From CAYZXL01 sp964482435 (GTDB taxonomy: Bacteria > Auribacterota > JABMQX01): a stretch of DNA of 61,138 bases. The position numbers and the translations under genes are program-made. The notes beneath the pieces were generated by a model that saw only the letters and a program-made list of their open reading frames with translations, was not told where the DNA came from and did no database searches. The stretch spans positions 1 to 61,138 of the forward strand of contig CAYZXL010000024.1 of the NCBI GenBank assembly GCA_964482435.1. The letters run 5' to 3'. Numbering within the stretch: the stretch's first letter is position 1; each line of letters starts with the position of its first letter. This document shows positions 1 to 8,328 of the stretch, one piece after another.

Positions 1-55
1 TATGCCGTGAATCATCACTCATCAGAGTGTCTACTGTTTAGGTGTCGGAGTAATA

Positions 56-628
56 GTGATCAGACCAAAGGCGCGCAAGAGGTTAGTGACAAAACAAACC
101 TTCGTGTTTTTTCTTACCGGTGCTGTTCTCTGGATGGTTGGCAGCTTTATCATTGCCCTGGCCTGCTTCGACGCAACTCTGTCCGCTGAGCAGATTGCCA
201 GGAACAAAGAACTCGCGAATCGCGTCATGGTCACCTGGGCTTCCATAACGGGGAGAACCGCAGGAATATGGGCAATCTCCGGCGGGATTCTGGGCGTAGT
301 TATCTGCGCACTCTTCATGAACAGGCCCGGAGATGAGTTCCGTCCCCTGGTGCCCGGGCCCCTGCCGAGATTCGCTGGCGTCCGCCGCCCCGAGACTATG
401 GCTGAGATTAAAGCTGGGTTTCAAGGAACAGCTTTAGGATTGATAATCGGGGTTTGCGGTGCCGTTTTCATTCCCCCGATGATACAAGACCTCGAGTTCC
501 TGAAAGTCCGGTCATTGTACGTGAGGGCTATCATCGGAACAATAGAGAGCCTGATCGTGACAGTTCCAATCCTACCGTTGTCTCTTAAAATTCTATCAAG
601 GGCTCGGAGAAGGCAAGCTGGCTTGTAG
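56..628 (+). CDS. Integral membrane protein of unknown function
   Basis: The 190-residue product has about four hydrophobic segments (roughly residues 15-36, 70-90, 122-145 and 155-180) separated by basic or polar loops, so it should sit in the inner membrane. The start is GTG, preceded at five bases by GGAG. It ends 33 bases before the start chosen for the next gene, on the same strand, and both proteins open with membrane segments, so they are probably co-transcribed. I do not recognise the family and no catalytic motif is visible. Confidence 0.7.
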   Translation: MIRPKARKRLVTKQTFVFFLTGAVLWMVGSFIIALACFDATLSAEQIARNKELANRVMVTWASITGRTAGIWAISGGILGVVICALFMNRPGDEFRPLVPGPLPRFAGVRRPETMAEIKAGFQGTALGLIIGVCGAVFIPPMIQDLEFLKVRSLYVRAIIGTIESLIVTVPILPLSLKILSRARRRQAGL

Positions 629-661
629 GTTTCTTGGCAGGTGTTTCCAAAGGAGACTAAA

Positions 662-2329
662 GTGAGAAGAAGGTTGCATACGGGGATGTTAGGCATAGCT
701 ATCGGAGCGGCGTTGGCTTGTGCGCTGGCGTTCGCTCTTATCTTTGTTCACAGGAATAGCCAGCCATCGTCCTGTTGGTTTGACATTCTGGCGGGCACAC
801 TCGTCAACGGTGTCCTCGCCGGGTTTCTCGCTGGCGTTGTTCGTGGGCCGGCCAAGGCCGGTAGATTGATGAGACTGCCGTCAATTCCGCCGAGGCAGAT
901 TCCCCATACAATCAGGGTGTACCCGTACCTGGGGGCAGTGATCGGCGGGGTGCTGGCTATCGGCGCGCATGTAACTATGCAAATGAACGCGAACCTGGTA
1001 ACCGCGATTGTTCGAGACCCGTCCGAGACATGGGCAAGCATCTGGGCCCATGGAGGAGACGACCTGGCGGCCCACGTTGTGTTCGGTGTGATCCTCGGAA
1101 GTATTGCGGCTATTGTCATGTCCCCCCTACTTGAAAAACTCGAGGTTCCCAGTAAAGCCGCAGCGCTTCAGGAGGTCGCCGAACCGCACCTCGACGAGGG
1201 CCGTCAACCGGCCTCAAGAGATTTCTCCATTCCGCGAGCCCTGGGCGAAGACGAGCTTCTCACCGGTCCAGAGACTGAAACGGGTGATATGACAACCCTC
1301 ATGAAGCAAGCAACATCGGCCCTTCACAACAAAGATTACAACCGCGTCCTGGCACTTCTGGAACCGGCGCGAACGAGTTTCCCCGATGCGTTGTCCGTTG
1401 CATACCTCCTGGGCGAAGGTTATGCCGGACTGGGACGAAACGAGGAAGCAGAAAAGGAGTTTCGGCGCGCGGTTGACATTGATCCAAATAACCATGTCAG
1501 CCACTACAATCTGGGCTGTTTGATGCGCGACGTCGGAGATGTCGAAGGGGCGAGGCACGAGTTTCAGGAAACGGTCAACCTTAACCCTTTCCATGCTAAC
1601 GGCTGGATCAATCTATCGGAACTCATGGACCAGCCGGAGGGGGCAATACAATGCCTGGAGCGAGCCCGGCGATGCGGGTGTCAAGATAAGGAGCTCGACG
1701 CGGTCCTATCAATGTGGCGTGGCATTGTGCGCGATAAGGTTGACATGGGACCCCTGAGGCTGGTGTGGGCGGAGGAAGCCCTGGCGAAAAACGACGTTGC
1801 CTACGCTCTCATCCACCTGGCCATGGCAAGGCGACTTGAGCTCAATGACTGCGGTCGAGCGCTCGCATGTAAGATCGAGTCAGATATCGCGAAGCGTCGG
1901 GGAAACCTTCCCAAGAGCGTGGAGCTCCTGAGGGAGGCGATCCGAATAGATTCTGAGCCACCGACCTTGTGGAACACACTCTCAGCCCGCGAGATTCTCC
2001 TCGCCCGGCGAGAAGGCAGGCGCGAACAAGCAGCTATCTTGCTGCGTCAGGCACTTGAACATGCTCTGGAGGCAATCCGAAGACAGGATTACCCCAGGCC
2101 ACACCAGAACGCAGCGCTTGCCTATCTGGCACTTGGTCGCCTGCAAGATGCCAGGGACCACGCTCAGAAGGCAAGGGATATGGTGCGGGCGGAGCTCGCA
2201 GGAACCCGAGCATGCGCAGGCTGCCCAGCGGAACGGAAAAGTAGGGCAGAGTGCGAAGAGTGCCTTCGAAAAGCAGAAGGAACTCTTTCCGACATTGATC
2301 TGGCGAGTGGTGACTATCGGGCAACATGA
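662..2329 (+). CDS. Membrane-anchored TPR-repeat protein
   Basis: The 555-residue protein has four hydrophobic segments in its first 170 residues. A long helical region from about residue 210 follows, with TPR-type repeats (a clear pair around residues 230-330 with the usual Gly-Tyr-Ala and Pro-Asn positions). The last 50 residues carry a cluster of cysteines (CAGCP, CEECL) that may bind metal. I chose GTG at 662 because AAAGGAG lies six bases upstream; an in-frame GTG at 641 has no such site. TPR domains usually mediate protein contacts, so a membrane-tethered scaffold is likely. The reading frame runs into the decayed IS66 tail immediately downstream. Confidence 0.75.
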   Translation: MRRRLHTGMLGIAIGAALACALAFALIFVHRNSQPSSCWFDILAGTLVNGVLAGFLAGVVRGPAKAGRLMRLPSIPPRQIPHTIRVYPYLGAVIGGVLAIGAHVTMQMNANLVTAIVRDPSETWASIWAHGGDDLAAHVVFGVILGSIAAIVMSPLLEKLEVPSKAAALQEVAEPHLDEGRQPASRDFSIPRALGEDELLTGPETETGDMTTLMKQATSALHNKDYNRVLALLEPARTSFPDALSVAYLLGEGYAGLGRNEEAEKEFRRAVDIDPNNHVSHYNLGCLMRDVGDVEGARHEFQETVNLNPFHANGWINLSELMDQPEGAIQCLERARRCGCQDKELDAVLSMWRGIVRDKVDMGPLRLVWAEEALAKNDVAYALIHLAMARRLELNDCGRALACKIESDIAKRRGNLPKSVELLREAIRIDSEPPTLWNTLSAREILLARREGRREQAAILLRQALEHALEAIRRQDYPRPHQNAALAYLALGRLQDARDHAQKARDMVRAELAGTRACAGCPAERKSRAECEECLRKAEGTLSDIDLASGDYRAT

Positions 2330-2656
2330 CCCACTGGACAAACGACGGCAGGTCTTGTACCCTGCGGGGAGTCGCTGTCGGACGAAAGAACTGGTTGTTC
2401 TTCGGCAGCGATAACGGTGGGCGAACCGCCTCCATCCTCACCAGCTTCATCGCTACGTGCAAGCGACTCCAGATCAATCCGTTCACCTACCTGCGCGATG
2501 TCTTCGACCGCATCAGCGCCCACCCCATTAGCCGCCTCGACGACCTCCTCCCCGATAACTGGAAAGCCGCTCAGAACACTACCCCCAACCTCCCCGCCTG
2601 ATGCCCCACACCCCAACATCCGTGCCAACCTCCACCCGTGTCTACCGGACGCGTAC
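2326..2656 (+). mobile_element. IS66-family remnant: transposase C-terminus plus right end
   Basis: Translation of 2326-2601 gives the typical IS66 transposase tail: a VAVGRKNWLFFGSD motif, then GGRTA, then RDVF and HPISRLDDLLPDNWK. Everything upstream of this tail, including the DDE core and accessory orfs, is missing, so the element is dead. The 55 bases after the stop closely match those after the second IS66 tail at 10.5 kb and end in CGCGTAC, which resembles an inverted IS66 end. The fragment abuts the TPR gene stop. Confidence 0.75.
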
Positions 2657-2968
2657 CAAACAACCGCCCCGTTCGTGGCGTTCGCGACCCGCAAGTGCGC
2701 CCGCGCACCTCCGTCTGCCTGCCGAGCTAAAGGCGGTTTTCTTGGAGGGGAGTCATTTGATGAAGGGGAAAAAGCAGCGGTCAACGGGGTCAATCACGAC
2801 GGTTAGCGCCGGGCCGCCATCGCTCGCGCGTGTAGTCCAAGCGCGTCCTCGGAACCCTGCTTTCCATCGTCGGGGATTCGGCACCGCCGTGTTGTTCCCC
2901 TCGGAGCGACAGGCCGCCTGCCGGTTCGTCGAGGGGTCTCTACTCAGGTATCACCGGAAGGGATCTAG
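2602..2968. other. Intergenic, no gene seen
   Basis: After the IS66 right end there is GC-rich sequence with only shadow frames and no start with a ribosome binding site. A GTTAGCG-like word near 2793 could be a leftover cassette boundary, but I see no paired core. Confidence 0.4.
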
Positions 2969-2975
2969 GTCTGAC

Positions 2976-3046
2976 GACAAACGTCAGGCGCGAGTGACGG
3001 CCGCTTCTGCGCGGCCTTCACTTCTCGCTCTGCACGCTGTTCTTGG
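2976..3046 (-). other. attC-like recombination site after the 81-aa gene
   Basis: Read on the minus strand this is an imperfect palindrome that opens near CCAAGAAC and closes with CGCCTGACGTTTGTC. The inner arms GCGAGTGA / TCACTTCTCGC and GGCCGC / GCGGCC pair around a short loop. The right half (CGCCTGAC then GTT) matches the right halves of the candidate sites at 13.05 and 13.55 kb. It lies just 3' of the small minus-strand gene, as an attC should. Core bases deviate from the GTTRRRY consensus. Confidence 0.45.
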
Positions 3047-3110
3047 CCACAGCACCGCTGCGGGATACTTCGCAACCCCAACAGCGAGGAGCCCAAACAC
3101 TTGGACCGGC

Positions 3111-3356
3111 TCAACGAATGCCTTTCAGCTTCTGAGCGAAATCCCTGATGGTCTCCTGTATGTCTTCGACACCTTCGAGCATGGGATCGCCCGACGGGGC
3201 GTGCCCTACGAAGTATTCAATTGCCTCGTTCAGAGCGGGGATCACTGATTTCCAGTTAATGTCCCTCGCGCAGACACGGCCATTCTGTGCGTCGACCACC
3301 AGCTTCGAGAACTCCCCGATGAGTCGTCGCGCCGATGCCAGATCCATCTCACTCAT
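3111..3356 (-). CDS. Small protein, partner of the HExGH protein (family copy 1)
   Basis: This 81-residue acidic, helical protein has no signal peptide. Its centre shares the pattern KLVV-x3-GRV, then NWKS, then YF-x2-APSGD with the 89-residue product at 16.5 kb, and more weakly with the 78-residue product at 10.9 kb. It starts 13 bases after the stop of the HExGH protein gene, so the two should be translated from one message. The same pairing occurs at 10.9-12.4 kb, which argues for a functional partner such as a chaperone, inhibitor or adaptor. No known function. Confidence 0.65.
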   Translation of the reverse strand: MSEMDLASARRLIGEFSKLVVDAQNGRVCARDINWKSVIPALNEAIEYFVGHAPSGDPMLEGVEDIQETIRDFAQKLKGIR

Positions 3357-3369
3357 CTCATGCCTCGTC

Positions 3370-4497
3370 TTATTGTGGTTTGAGAGCCCTTAGAGGAAAC
3401 TCCGTGTCAAGCAGCTCGGCGGCTGCTGTTCGAAGTCGCCTTTCCCGTTTGGTGCCCAGCATTCCGCGCGCATATTCGAGCAGAGAGCGCTGGGGAGAGG
3501 GTAAAGAGGCTATGCCAATCTTCTGCAAGAGTTTGGCTATCAGTGTGCCGGCATACGTTGCATGCTGGCTGCTGGCTGCGATGGAGAAGGAGATCATCTC
3601 CACCAAGCCATAAAGAGGATCGTCGCTGAAAGCCAACTGTGCGAGACAAGCCCGTGCCTCACCAAGTGGCGCCGTCTCTATGGGTAGTTCCATGGGCATG
3701 TTCAATGAGAGCTGGTCTCGATAGTGCCCACCGATCTCGTGGTAGATGGTTCTCCGCTTGAGTTCAGCCTTGTAGTCACGAAGGAACACTTCATCAATAC
3801 GGGGCGCACCTGTTTTGTACTTCGAAACGTCATGACGTCGCAGAAACGATTCCTGGAGCCAGTGTGCGAACAGAATGCTGCCGGTGTCACGCCAATTGAG
3901 GTCGCCGGAGAGCCAAGAGTGGCACCCAAGAGCGAAGTAGAGTCGATCTGGCGATTCCAGGCCGATCTCGTGGAGAGCCAGAGTGAAGAACCAAGCAGTG
4001 TGAGCCACCGTTGTCATCGCGTGCTCAAGGAAGAAAACGTTGCCCTTGAGAAGAACAGCCACCAAGGTTTCCGGATGGGCGCTATCAGGCAGTTCCCAGA
4101 GTGGCTCGCCAACGTCCACCTCCGTGTACATGATAGCTCGTGATCTCTGGTGACCATCCGCCGCGGCCCTCTGGAACGTCAGAAGTTCTGTCTCACCCGG
4201 CCGATGATTGCGGAGCTTGCACCCCGTTCTTACAACCAAGATGGGAGAGATGAAAGCCGTTGGCTTTCCCATAAGGTCATGCGCCAGATAGAAGAGGCCG
4301 TACGTCACAAGGGGGGATTGCGGGCTGGCTGCCGGGATGTTGTTTGCGTTCAGGACGCCCGCGACAGCATTGCTCAAATCCGTCACCGACATGCACGAGC
4401 CGGTAGCGGCGGAAGGTAGAACCTTGGTCAGATCGTCGAGCAGGCGTCGAGTTGACGCACTGTCGACAAATGGCTTCGGATCAAGATATGCATGCAC
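3370..4497 (-). CDS. HExGH-motif protein, possible metallopeptidase (copy 1)
   Basis: The 375-residue product has a YHEIGGHYRDQ motif near residue 270, followed some 25-30 residues later by EARACLAQLAF and YGLVE, a spacing compatible with a gluzincin-like zinc site. It aligns over most of its length with the product of 11180-12397, which keeps HEIAGHYRDQ and E-x-RAALAQ. I chose GTG at 4497 because GGAG lies eight bases upstream. The frame stays open to 4746 but there it overlaps the upstream gene. Peptidase activity is inferred from the motif only; no signal peptide is seen, so it is probably cytosolic. Confidence 0.6.
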   Translation of the reverse strand: MHAYLDPKPFVDSASTRRLLDDLTKVLPSAATGSCMSVTDLSNAVAGVLNANNIPAASPQSPLVTYGLFYLAHDLMGKPTAFISPILVVRTGCKLRNHRPGETELLTFQRAAADGHQRSRAIMYTEVDVGEPLWELPDSAHPETLVAVLLKGNVFFLEHAMTTVAHTAWFFTLALHEIGLESPDRLYFALGCHSWLSGDLNWRDTGSILFAHWLQESFLRRHDVSKYKTGAPRIDEVFLRDYKAELKRRTIYHEIGGHYRDQLSLNMPMELPIETAPLGEARACLAQLAFSDDPLYGLVEMISFSIAASSQHATYAGTLIAKLLQKIGIASLPSPQRSLLEYARGMLGTKRERRLRTAAAELLDTEFPLRALKPQ

Positions 4498-4609
4498 GGT
4501 TGATGCTCCATTTTCCTTCGCGGGGCCAACGTCCCGGATCAGGCGCGGCTGTAAGCCGTCGCCTGCATCCAGCTTGTTGGGCTTTCTACTTCTTCCAGAA
4601 CCGCGCAGA

Positions 4610-5194
4610 TTACGACCCAAAGAGTCTGTTGGCCGTCTCCAGTACTTTGTTGAGGAATTCAAGCATCCGCTTGAAATCCTGTCGAAGGTTAGCATCGACG
4701 GCACCGATTTGCAGGCCCTCGATCCCCAGCGGATATAGCTCGGCAAGCTTACGAAGTGCAGAGTGATGTGTTCCTATGTAGGCAGAGACCTTCTCGTCGG
4801 GACTCATGCCTGTCGTGTCAGTTCCCGAGTCCGTAGGCGTGCCGAGCACTCGCGAGAGACGTTTGCCAATAGCGTCCATGATCTGGTCGATGTCTGAGGT
4901 TCCAATGGAAGTCAACGCGACCACACCCCCTGCTTCTGAAAGTGAATTTGCCAACGTAAGAAGGGCAGATTCTACGCGTGCGAAATAGGCACCGGCTGGA
5001 TTCTTCTTCATATTCTCCTTGGTAACGTCAGATGCCATACCAAGGGTTTTCTGACGAAGAGATTGTGCAAGATGTGCGCAGTTCGCACCGAAGAACAAGT
5101 AGTCGGTGAAATCCTTCGTCGGGCGACCTTGCAGGTCTTGCGCGACCACTTTCCTCATTGTCTTCTCATCGACTCGCAGGCGAAACGAACTCAT
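4610..5194 (-). CDS. Unknown 194-residue protein, first gene of the module
   Basis: This is a mainly helical soluble protein without a signal peptide; residues about 45-110 could form coiled coil. The ATG is preceded by AGGAG with suitable spacing. It lies about 110 bases upstream of the HExGH gene on the same strand and is probably the first gene of a three-gene unit. I do not recognise the family. The second copy of the module at 11-12 kb has no counterpart of this gene. Confidence 0.6.
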   Translation of the reverse strand: MSSFRLRVDEKTMRKVVAQDLQGRPTKDFTDYLFFGANCAHLAQSLRQKTLGMASDVTKENMKKNPAGAYFARVESALLTLANSLSEAGGVVALTSIGTSDIDQIMDAIGKRLSRVLGTPTDSGTDTTGMSPDEKVSAYIGTHHSALRKLAELYPLGIEGLQIGAVDANLRQDFKRMLEFLNKVLETANRLFGS

Positions 5195-5448
5195 GTTGGT
5201 CTCCTATGAAAGCACAGTGCAAGTATTGTTTAATCTGCCCTCTTGGTTGAGGGAGATAGAAAGTTAGATCATTCTCCTATCCGTGTCCCGCCTGGGTGAC
5301 ACACATCATAGTGTTCGATTCCTGACTCCCTAATCTCCTTTATGGGCTCGGTTTCACACCCGCTGGAGCGGATGGAAATCAGCCAGGTCACAATGAAGGG
5401 CAGTCAGGAACGTCTTTGTTAAACCAGAACACGGGACATGGGCGTTTT
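5195..5448. other. Spacer between IS110 transposase and accessory module
   Basis: This holds the upstream region of the 194-residue gene and the 3' flank of the IS110 transposase gene. No open frame is supported. Exact IS ends were not identified because IS110 elements lack clear inverted repeats. Confidence 0.4.
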
Positions 5449-6474
5449 CTACCCGACTCGATCGGGCACATAGTCTCTTTCCTGCTTCAACACACGGTAG
5501 GCCACGGTGGCCAGCCAAGCCGACGGCTTGGTCGCCACCTTAGCCACATTGGCGTCCTTTCTCCTCTTCATGCGGTCGTAGTAGACCCGGATGGTGCGGT
5601 CCACCTGGATGGCCGGCCACACCGCTTCCACAAAGGCCCACCTCAGCCACCGATTGCCGCTGTTGGTGATTCGACCGCGATACACCTTCCCACCGGAAGC
5701 GTAGGTAGAGGGGATCAGACCGATGTAGCTGTGCAGCTTTCGGTCCGTCCGAAACCGACTGATGTCGTCGATCTCATGGGCAATCAGCACCGCGAAAAAC
5801 TTCCCGATCCCGGGAATGGTCATGAGCCGCTTGACCCGATTGTCGCCTCGAGCGAGCCTGGTTACCCAACCATTGCTGGCGCCGATGCGATCTTCTATGA
5901 AGCACAGCAGCTTCAGGTCCTCATCCAGGAGTTTGCCATCCGTCTCGGGAAGCTCCAGCTCCGCCAGGCGAGCCTTCCCCAACCGGGTGAAAATATCTGT
6001 CTGCCGAAGGTGAGCTGTGGCCTGCGGGTGTCGGTCGACCAGAGCGTGGATGCGGTTTTTCACCATGGTCTGCACCCTCACACAGAACATCCTGTGCCTC
6101 AGGACGTTCTTCGCTTCCCGACTCCCCTTGCTCGGCACATGCGCCTCCGGAACCAGGTTAGCCCGAAGCAAGTGGACCAGCGTGCCGGCGTCGATCTTGT
6201 CCGTCTTGATCTTGGCCTCGGCAATGGCCTTGACCTTCAGAGGGTGAGCCAGCTTCACCTCATCAACCATCTCCTCCAGCCAATCGTACATCACCGTCCA
6301 ATTACGCGTCGCCTCCATCACCGCACTGACAGACTCGCCGTCCGTTACGGACCGGAAACTCCTTAACGCCTCCGGGGAATTGGCCACCTGACCTTCCCTC
6401 TTGATTCTTCCATCCTTATCCACTACCTTCAGATACGAAAACCGCTTGTGGTAATCCACGCCCAGGTAAAGCAT
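5449..6474 (-). CDS. IS110-family transposase (DEDD recombinase)
   Basis: The 341-residue product begins with the IS110 hallmark LGVDYHK (first acidic residue of the RuvC-like DEDD site), followed by MEATRNW and KTDKIDAGTL. The C-terminal domain has PGIGKFFAVLI, GLIP and the GRITNSGN serine region. I start it at the ATG at 6474 because the IS110 motif begins there; the frame extends to 6519 without added homology. Length and motif order are those of an intact IS110 enzyme, so the element may be active. It inserts between the two halves of the accessory island. Members of this family are guided by a noncoding RNA from the element end. Confidence 0.92.
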   Translation of the reverse strand: MLYLGVDYHKRFSYLKVVDKDGRIKREGQVANSPEALRSFRSVTDGESVSAVMEATRNWTVMYDWLEEMVDEVKLAHPLKVKAIAEAKIKTDKIDAGTLVHLLRANLVPEAHVPSKGSREAKNVLRHRMFCVRVQTMVKNRIHALVDRHPQATAHLRQTDIFTRLGKARLAELELPETDGKLLDEDLKLLCFIEDRIGASNGWVTRLARGDNRVKRLMTIPGIGKFFAVLIAHEIDDISRFRTDRKLHSYIGLIPSTYASGGKVYRGRITNSGNRWLRWAFVEAVWPAIQVDRTIRVYYDRMKRRKDANVAKVATKPSAWLATVAYRVLKQERDYVPDRVG

Positions 6475-6616
6475 AGTGCGCTTCCTCGTGGTTGCTTGAG
6501 CTCTTGGCCGATCTCTCATGAGCCGTTTTTGGCCAATGATAATCAGTCGGCCCCGAGCGCGCCCTATGCTTTCATACTATCTCCTTTCTTGCGCAATGTT
6601 GCGAGTGAGGCGCGGT
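6475..6616. other. IS110 upstream flank
   Basis: This is noncoding sequence immediately 5' of the transposase. In IS110-group elements the bridge RNA is encoded in the noncoding end, so it could lie here or extend into the neighbouring gene. I could not fold it by eye with confidence. Confidence 0.3.
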
Positions 6617-7012
6617 CTATTGGACGTCGCCTCCACTCGGCCTGTTCAAAGGTGGTGTCGCTTTTTGATGCGGCATACTGTCGCCCATCGGTTCCACTGT
6701 CTGCGTCCATGGCAAGTAAGCCTCCTCTCTCGTTTTTCCGACGTTGACTCGATTGACGTGTTGCAGACTTCGTCGAGAGAACTGGACCACCACCGTCCGA
6801 CTCTTCCCTGCGTACTCCCAATGTGTGTTCCGTTTACTGTCAATCTCTCGCCCCGGGTCCCCGAGGCAAGCAATCACCGCCGCGCGCGGCTGGCCTTGGA
6901 GACGTTCGTGCTCTGCCGCTGGCACCGGGTCAACCGAAGAGTACTTCGGCGCCGAGGATACACAACCGCCAAGGACCATGACCAGCAGAAGTATGGGTTG
7001 CTTGCGTCTCAT
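6617..7012 (-). CDS. Small lipoprotein with BamE/SmpA-like motif
   Basis: Starting at the ATG at 7012 gives 131 residues with a short lipoprotein signal ending in VLGGC. The mature part contains RLQGQPRAAVIACLGDP and, after a gap, WEYAG, the pattern of small BamE/SmpA-like outer-membrane lipoproteins. The longer frame to 7114 only adds sequence before the signal peptide. It stands alone between the IS110 element and a decayed stretch. Localisation is well supported, the BamE comparison only moderately. Confidence 0.6.
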   Translation of the reverse strand: MRRKQPILLLVMVLGGCVSSAPKYSSVDPVPAAEHERLQGQPRAAVIACLGDPGREIDSKRNTHWEYAGKSRTVVVQFSRRSLQHVNRVNVGKTREEAYLPWTQTVEPMGDSMPHQKATPPLNRPSGGDVQ

Positions 7013-7084
7013 TGTCTGCCCCTTGGGACTTCTGTTTATATGCTTTCCGGATAAACCCGCCTTCGGGTTCTGCATCCGGATAGC

Positions 7085-7178
7085 ACAATGCTGTAGTGTT
7101 CCGATAATCCACATGTCCCAAAAGGTTTGCGATCACTGTTGTGGAAAGGTGACGTGTTGTATGGTTTCCGCACAACAC
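7085..7178 (-). pseudogene. Possible tyrosine recombinase C-terminal fragment
   Basis: The minus-strand frame encodes TVIANLLGHVDYRNTT followed by a tyrosine and an acidic tail. This resembles the last conserved block of Xer/phage integrases (LLGH, then TT, then the nucleophilic Tyr). Nothing recognisable precedes it, so at best it is a short relic. Confidence 0.3.
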
Positions 7179-7341
7179 GCATCGCTTTCTTCCTCACAGG
7201 TTGCCCACGGGGCGCTTACAACCGCACCAACTCCAATTCGAGGGCGCTATAGCCCGGTCAGCAGGAGCGCATTGTTAGCCCACCTTCCGTGCTTGCGGAT
7301 GTCCAAGCCCTTGAAACGACCAACTACCATCGCGCGAATCT

Positions 7342-8328
7342 CTATTTGAATTCCTCGAACTCTTCGGGAGCATCTCTATATACTTCGCCTAGACATACGG
7401 CGTTGTTGAGCAACAGCTTCAGACACTCGCCACTTCTTGTCAAATGCCTAAAATCAAGGTTCCTTAATCGCTTTAGGGTACTAGATTCCCGAACAATATC
7501 CAATAGCGTGGTTTCTCTCCCATTCCCCAAGAAGAATTCTGGGACTGATAGCACGTGGCAGGGATAGACTGACCCATCAGGGTAAATGTTGATATAAGCC
7601 CCGATGCCGCAATTACCACACCCAACGAGTTTGTAGGCATGAGCTCCTCCCAACCGTGAGGGTGCACCGAAGCGAGCACGCCAGAAATCTGCTACGGCGA
7701 ATTGCGCATCCCTCCAGGAACAAAGAAAATCAGGGTGTTCCGCGCCTCTCCCTACAGGTCTAAACGAAGCGAGGTGGAATTCGGTAACCAGTTTGTTCTC
7801 AAGTAGGAAAGATAGGAACTGTGATAGGTATGGAAGGTTCACAGCAGTTACCGTAATGGAGACACAGAGATGTGCATCGGAACTTCTAAGATACTGAACA
7901 GCTTTCATGGCTCCCTGGAAGGCACCTTTTCCCCGTGTTTTGTCGTTGACCTCAATCGGGCCATCCACGCTGATCCTGACCTCATCGAAAACCTGAGCAA
8001 TCTGGTATCCCGTCCTCGCATCGATTAATGTGCCGTTTGATACTAGGCACAGACGGATTTGCTTGTTCGGATCAAGTTCACGAAACGCGAGGGCGATATC
8101 GAAGAGGTCCATTCGAAGCAGAGGTTCACCTCCCGTGAAAACGACCTTTTGGGGTGCAAGTAAAAGGATCTGTTCGAACAGGGGGCGGATTTCACTAGGG
8201 GATAACTCCAATTCCATAGCTTCACCAGCAGCAAAGTAGCAGTATGAGCATCGCAGATTGCAGGCGCGCGTAAGATGAATATAGACCGTCTTTAGACAAG
8301 GGGCAGCCTCTGTTTCTTTGGCGTTCAA
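7342..8328 (-). CDS. Radical SAM/SPASM-type protein
   Basis: The 328-residue protein carries the radical SAM cluster motif CNLRCSYC near residue 25, then FTGGEPLL, the SAM-binding glycine motif. The C-terminal third has cysteines in a SPASM-like arrangement (CGNCG, then YPDGSVYPCH, then further Cys). SPASM enzymes usually modify peptides or proteins through auxiliary Fe-S clusters. The start is a TTG overlapping the stop of the HEAT-repeat gene by four bases (TTGA), so translation is coupled. I found no precursor-peptide gene next to it, so the partner HEAT protein or a protein elsewhere may be the substrate. Confidence 0.85.
   Translation of the reverse strand: MNAKETEAAPCLKTVYIHLTRACNLRCSYCYFAAGEAMELELSPSEIRPLFEQILLLAPQKVVFTGGEPLLRMDLFDIALAFRELDPNKQIRLCLVSNGTLIDARTGYQIAQVFDEVRISVDGPIEVNDKTRGKGAFQGAMKAVQYLRSSDAHLCVSITVTAVNLPYLSQFLSFLLENKLVTEFHLASFRPVGRGAEHPDFLCSWRDAQFAVADFWRARFGAPSRLGGAHAYKLVGCGNCGIGAYINIYPDGSVYPCHVLSVPEFFLGNGRETTLLDIVRESSTLKRLRNLDFRHLTRSGECLKLLLNNAVCLGEVYRDAPEEFEEFK

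Noticed and set aside
2601..3248. 215-codon plus-strand frame
   Set aside because: It runs through the IS66 end, the attC-like palindrome and the opposite strand of a supported gene.
5416..6366. 316-codon plus-strand frame opposite the IS110 transposase
   Set aside because: Shadow frame of a well-supported transposase; the translation is rich in His/Arg/Pro with no motif.
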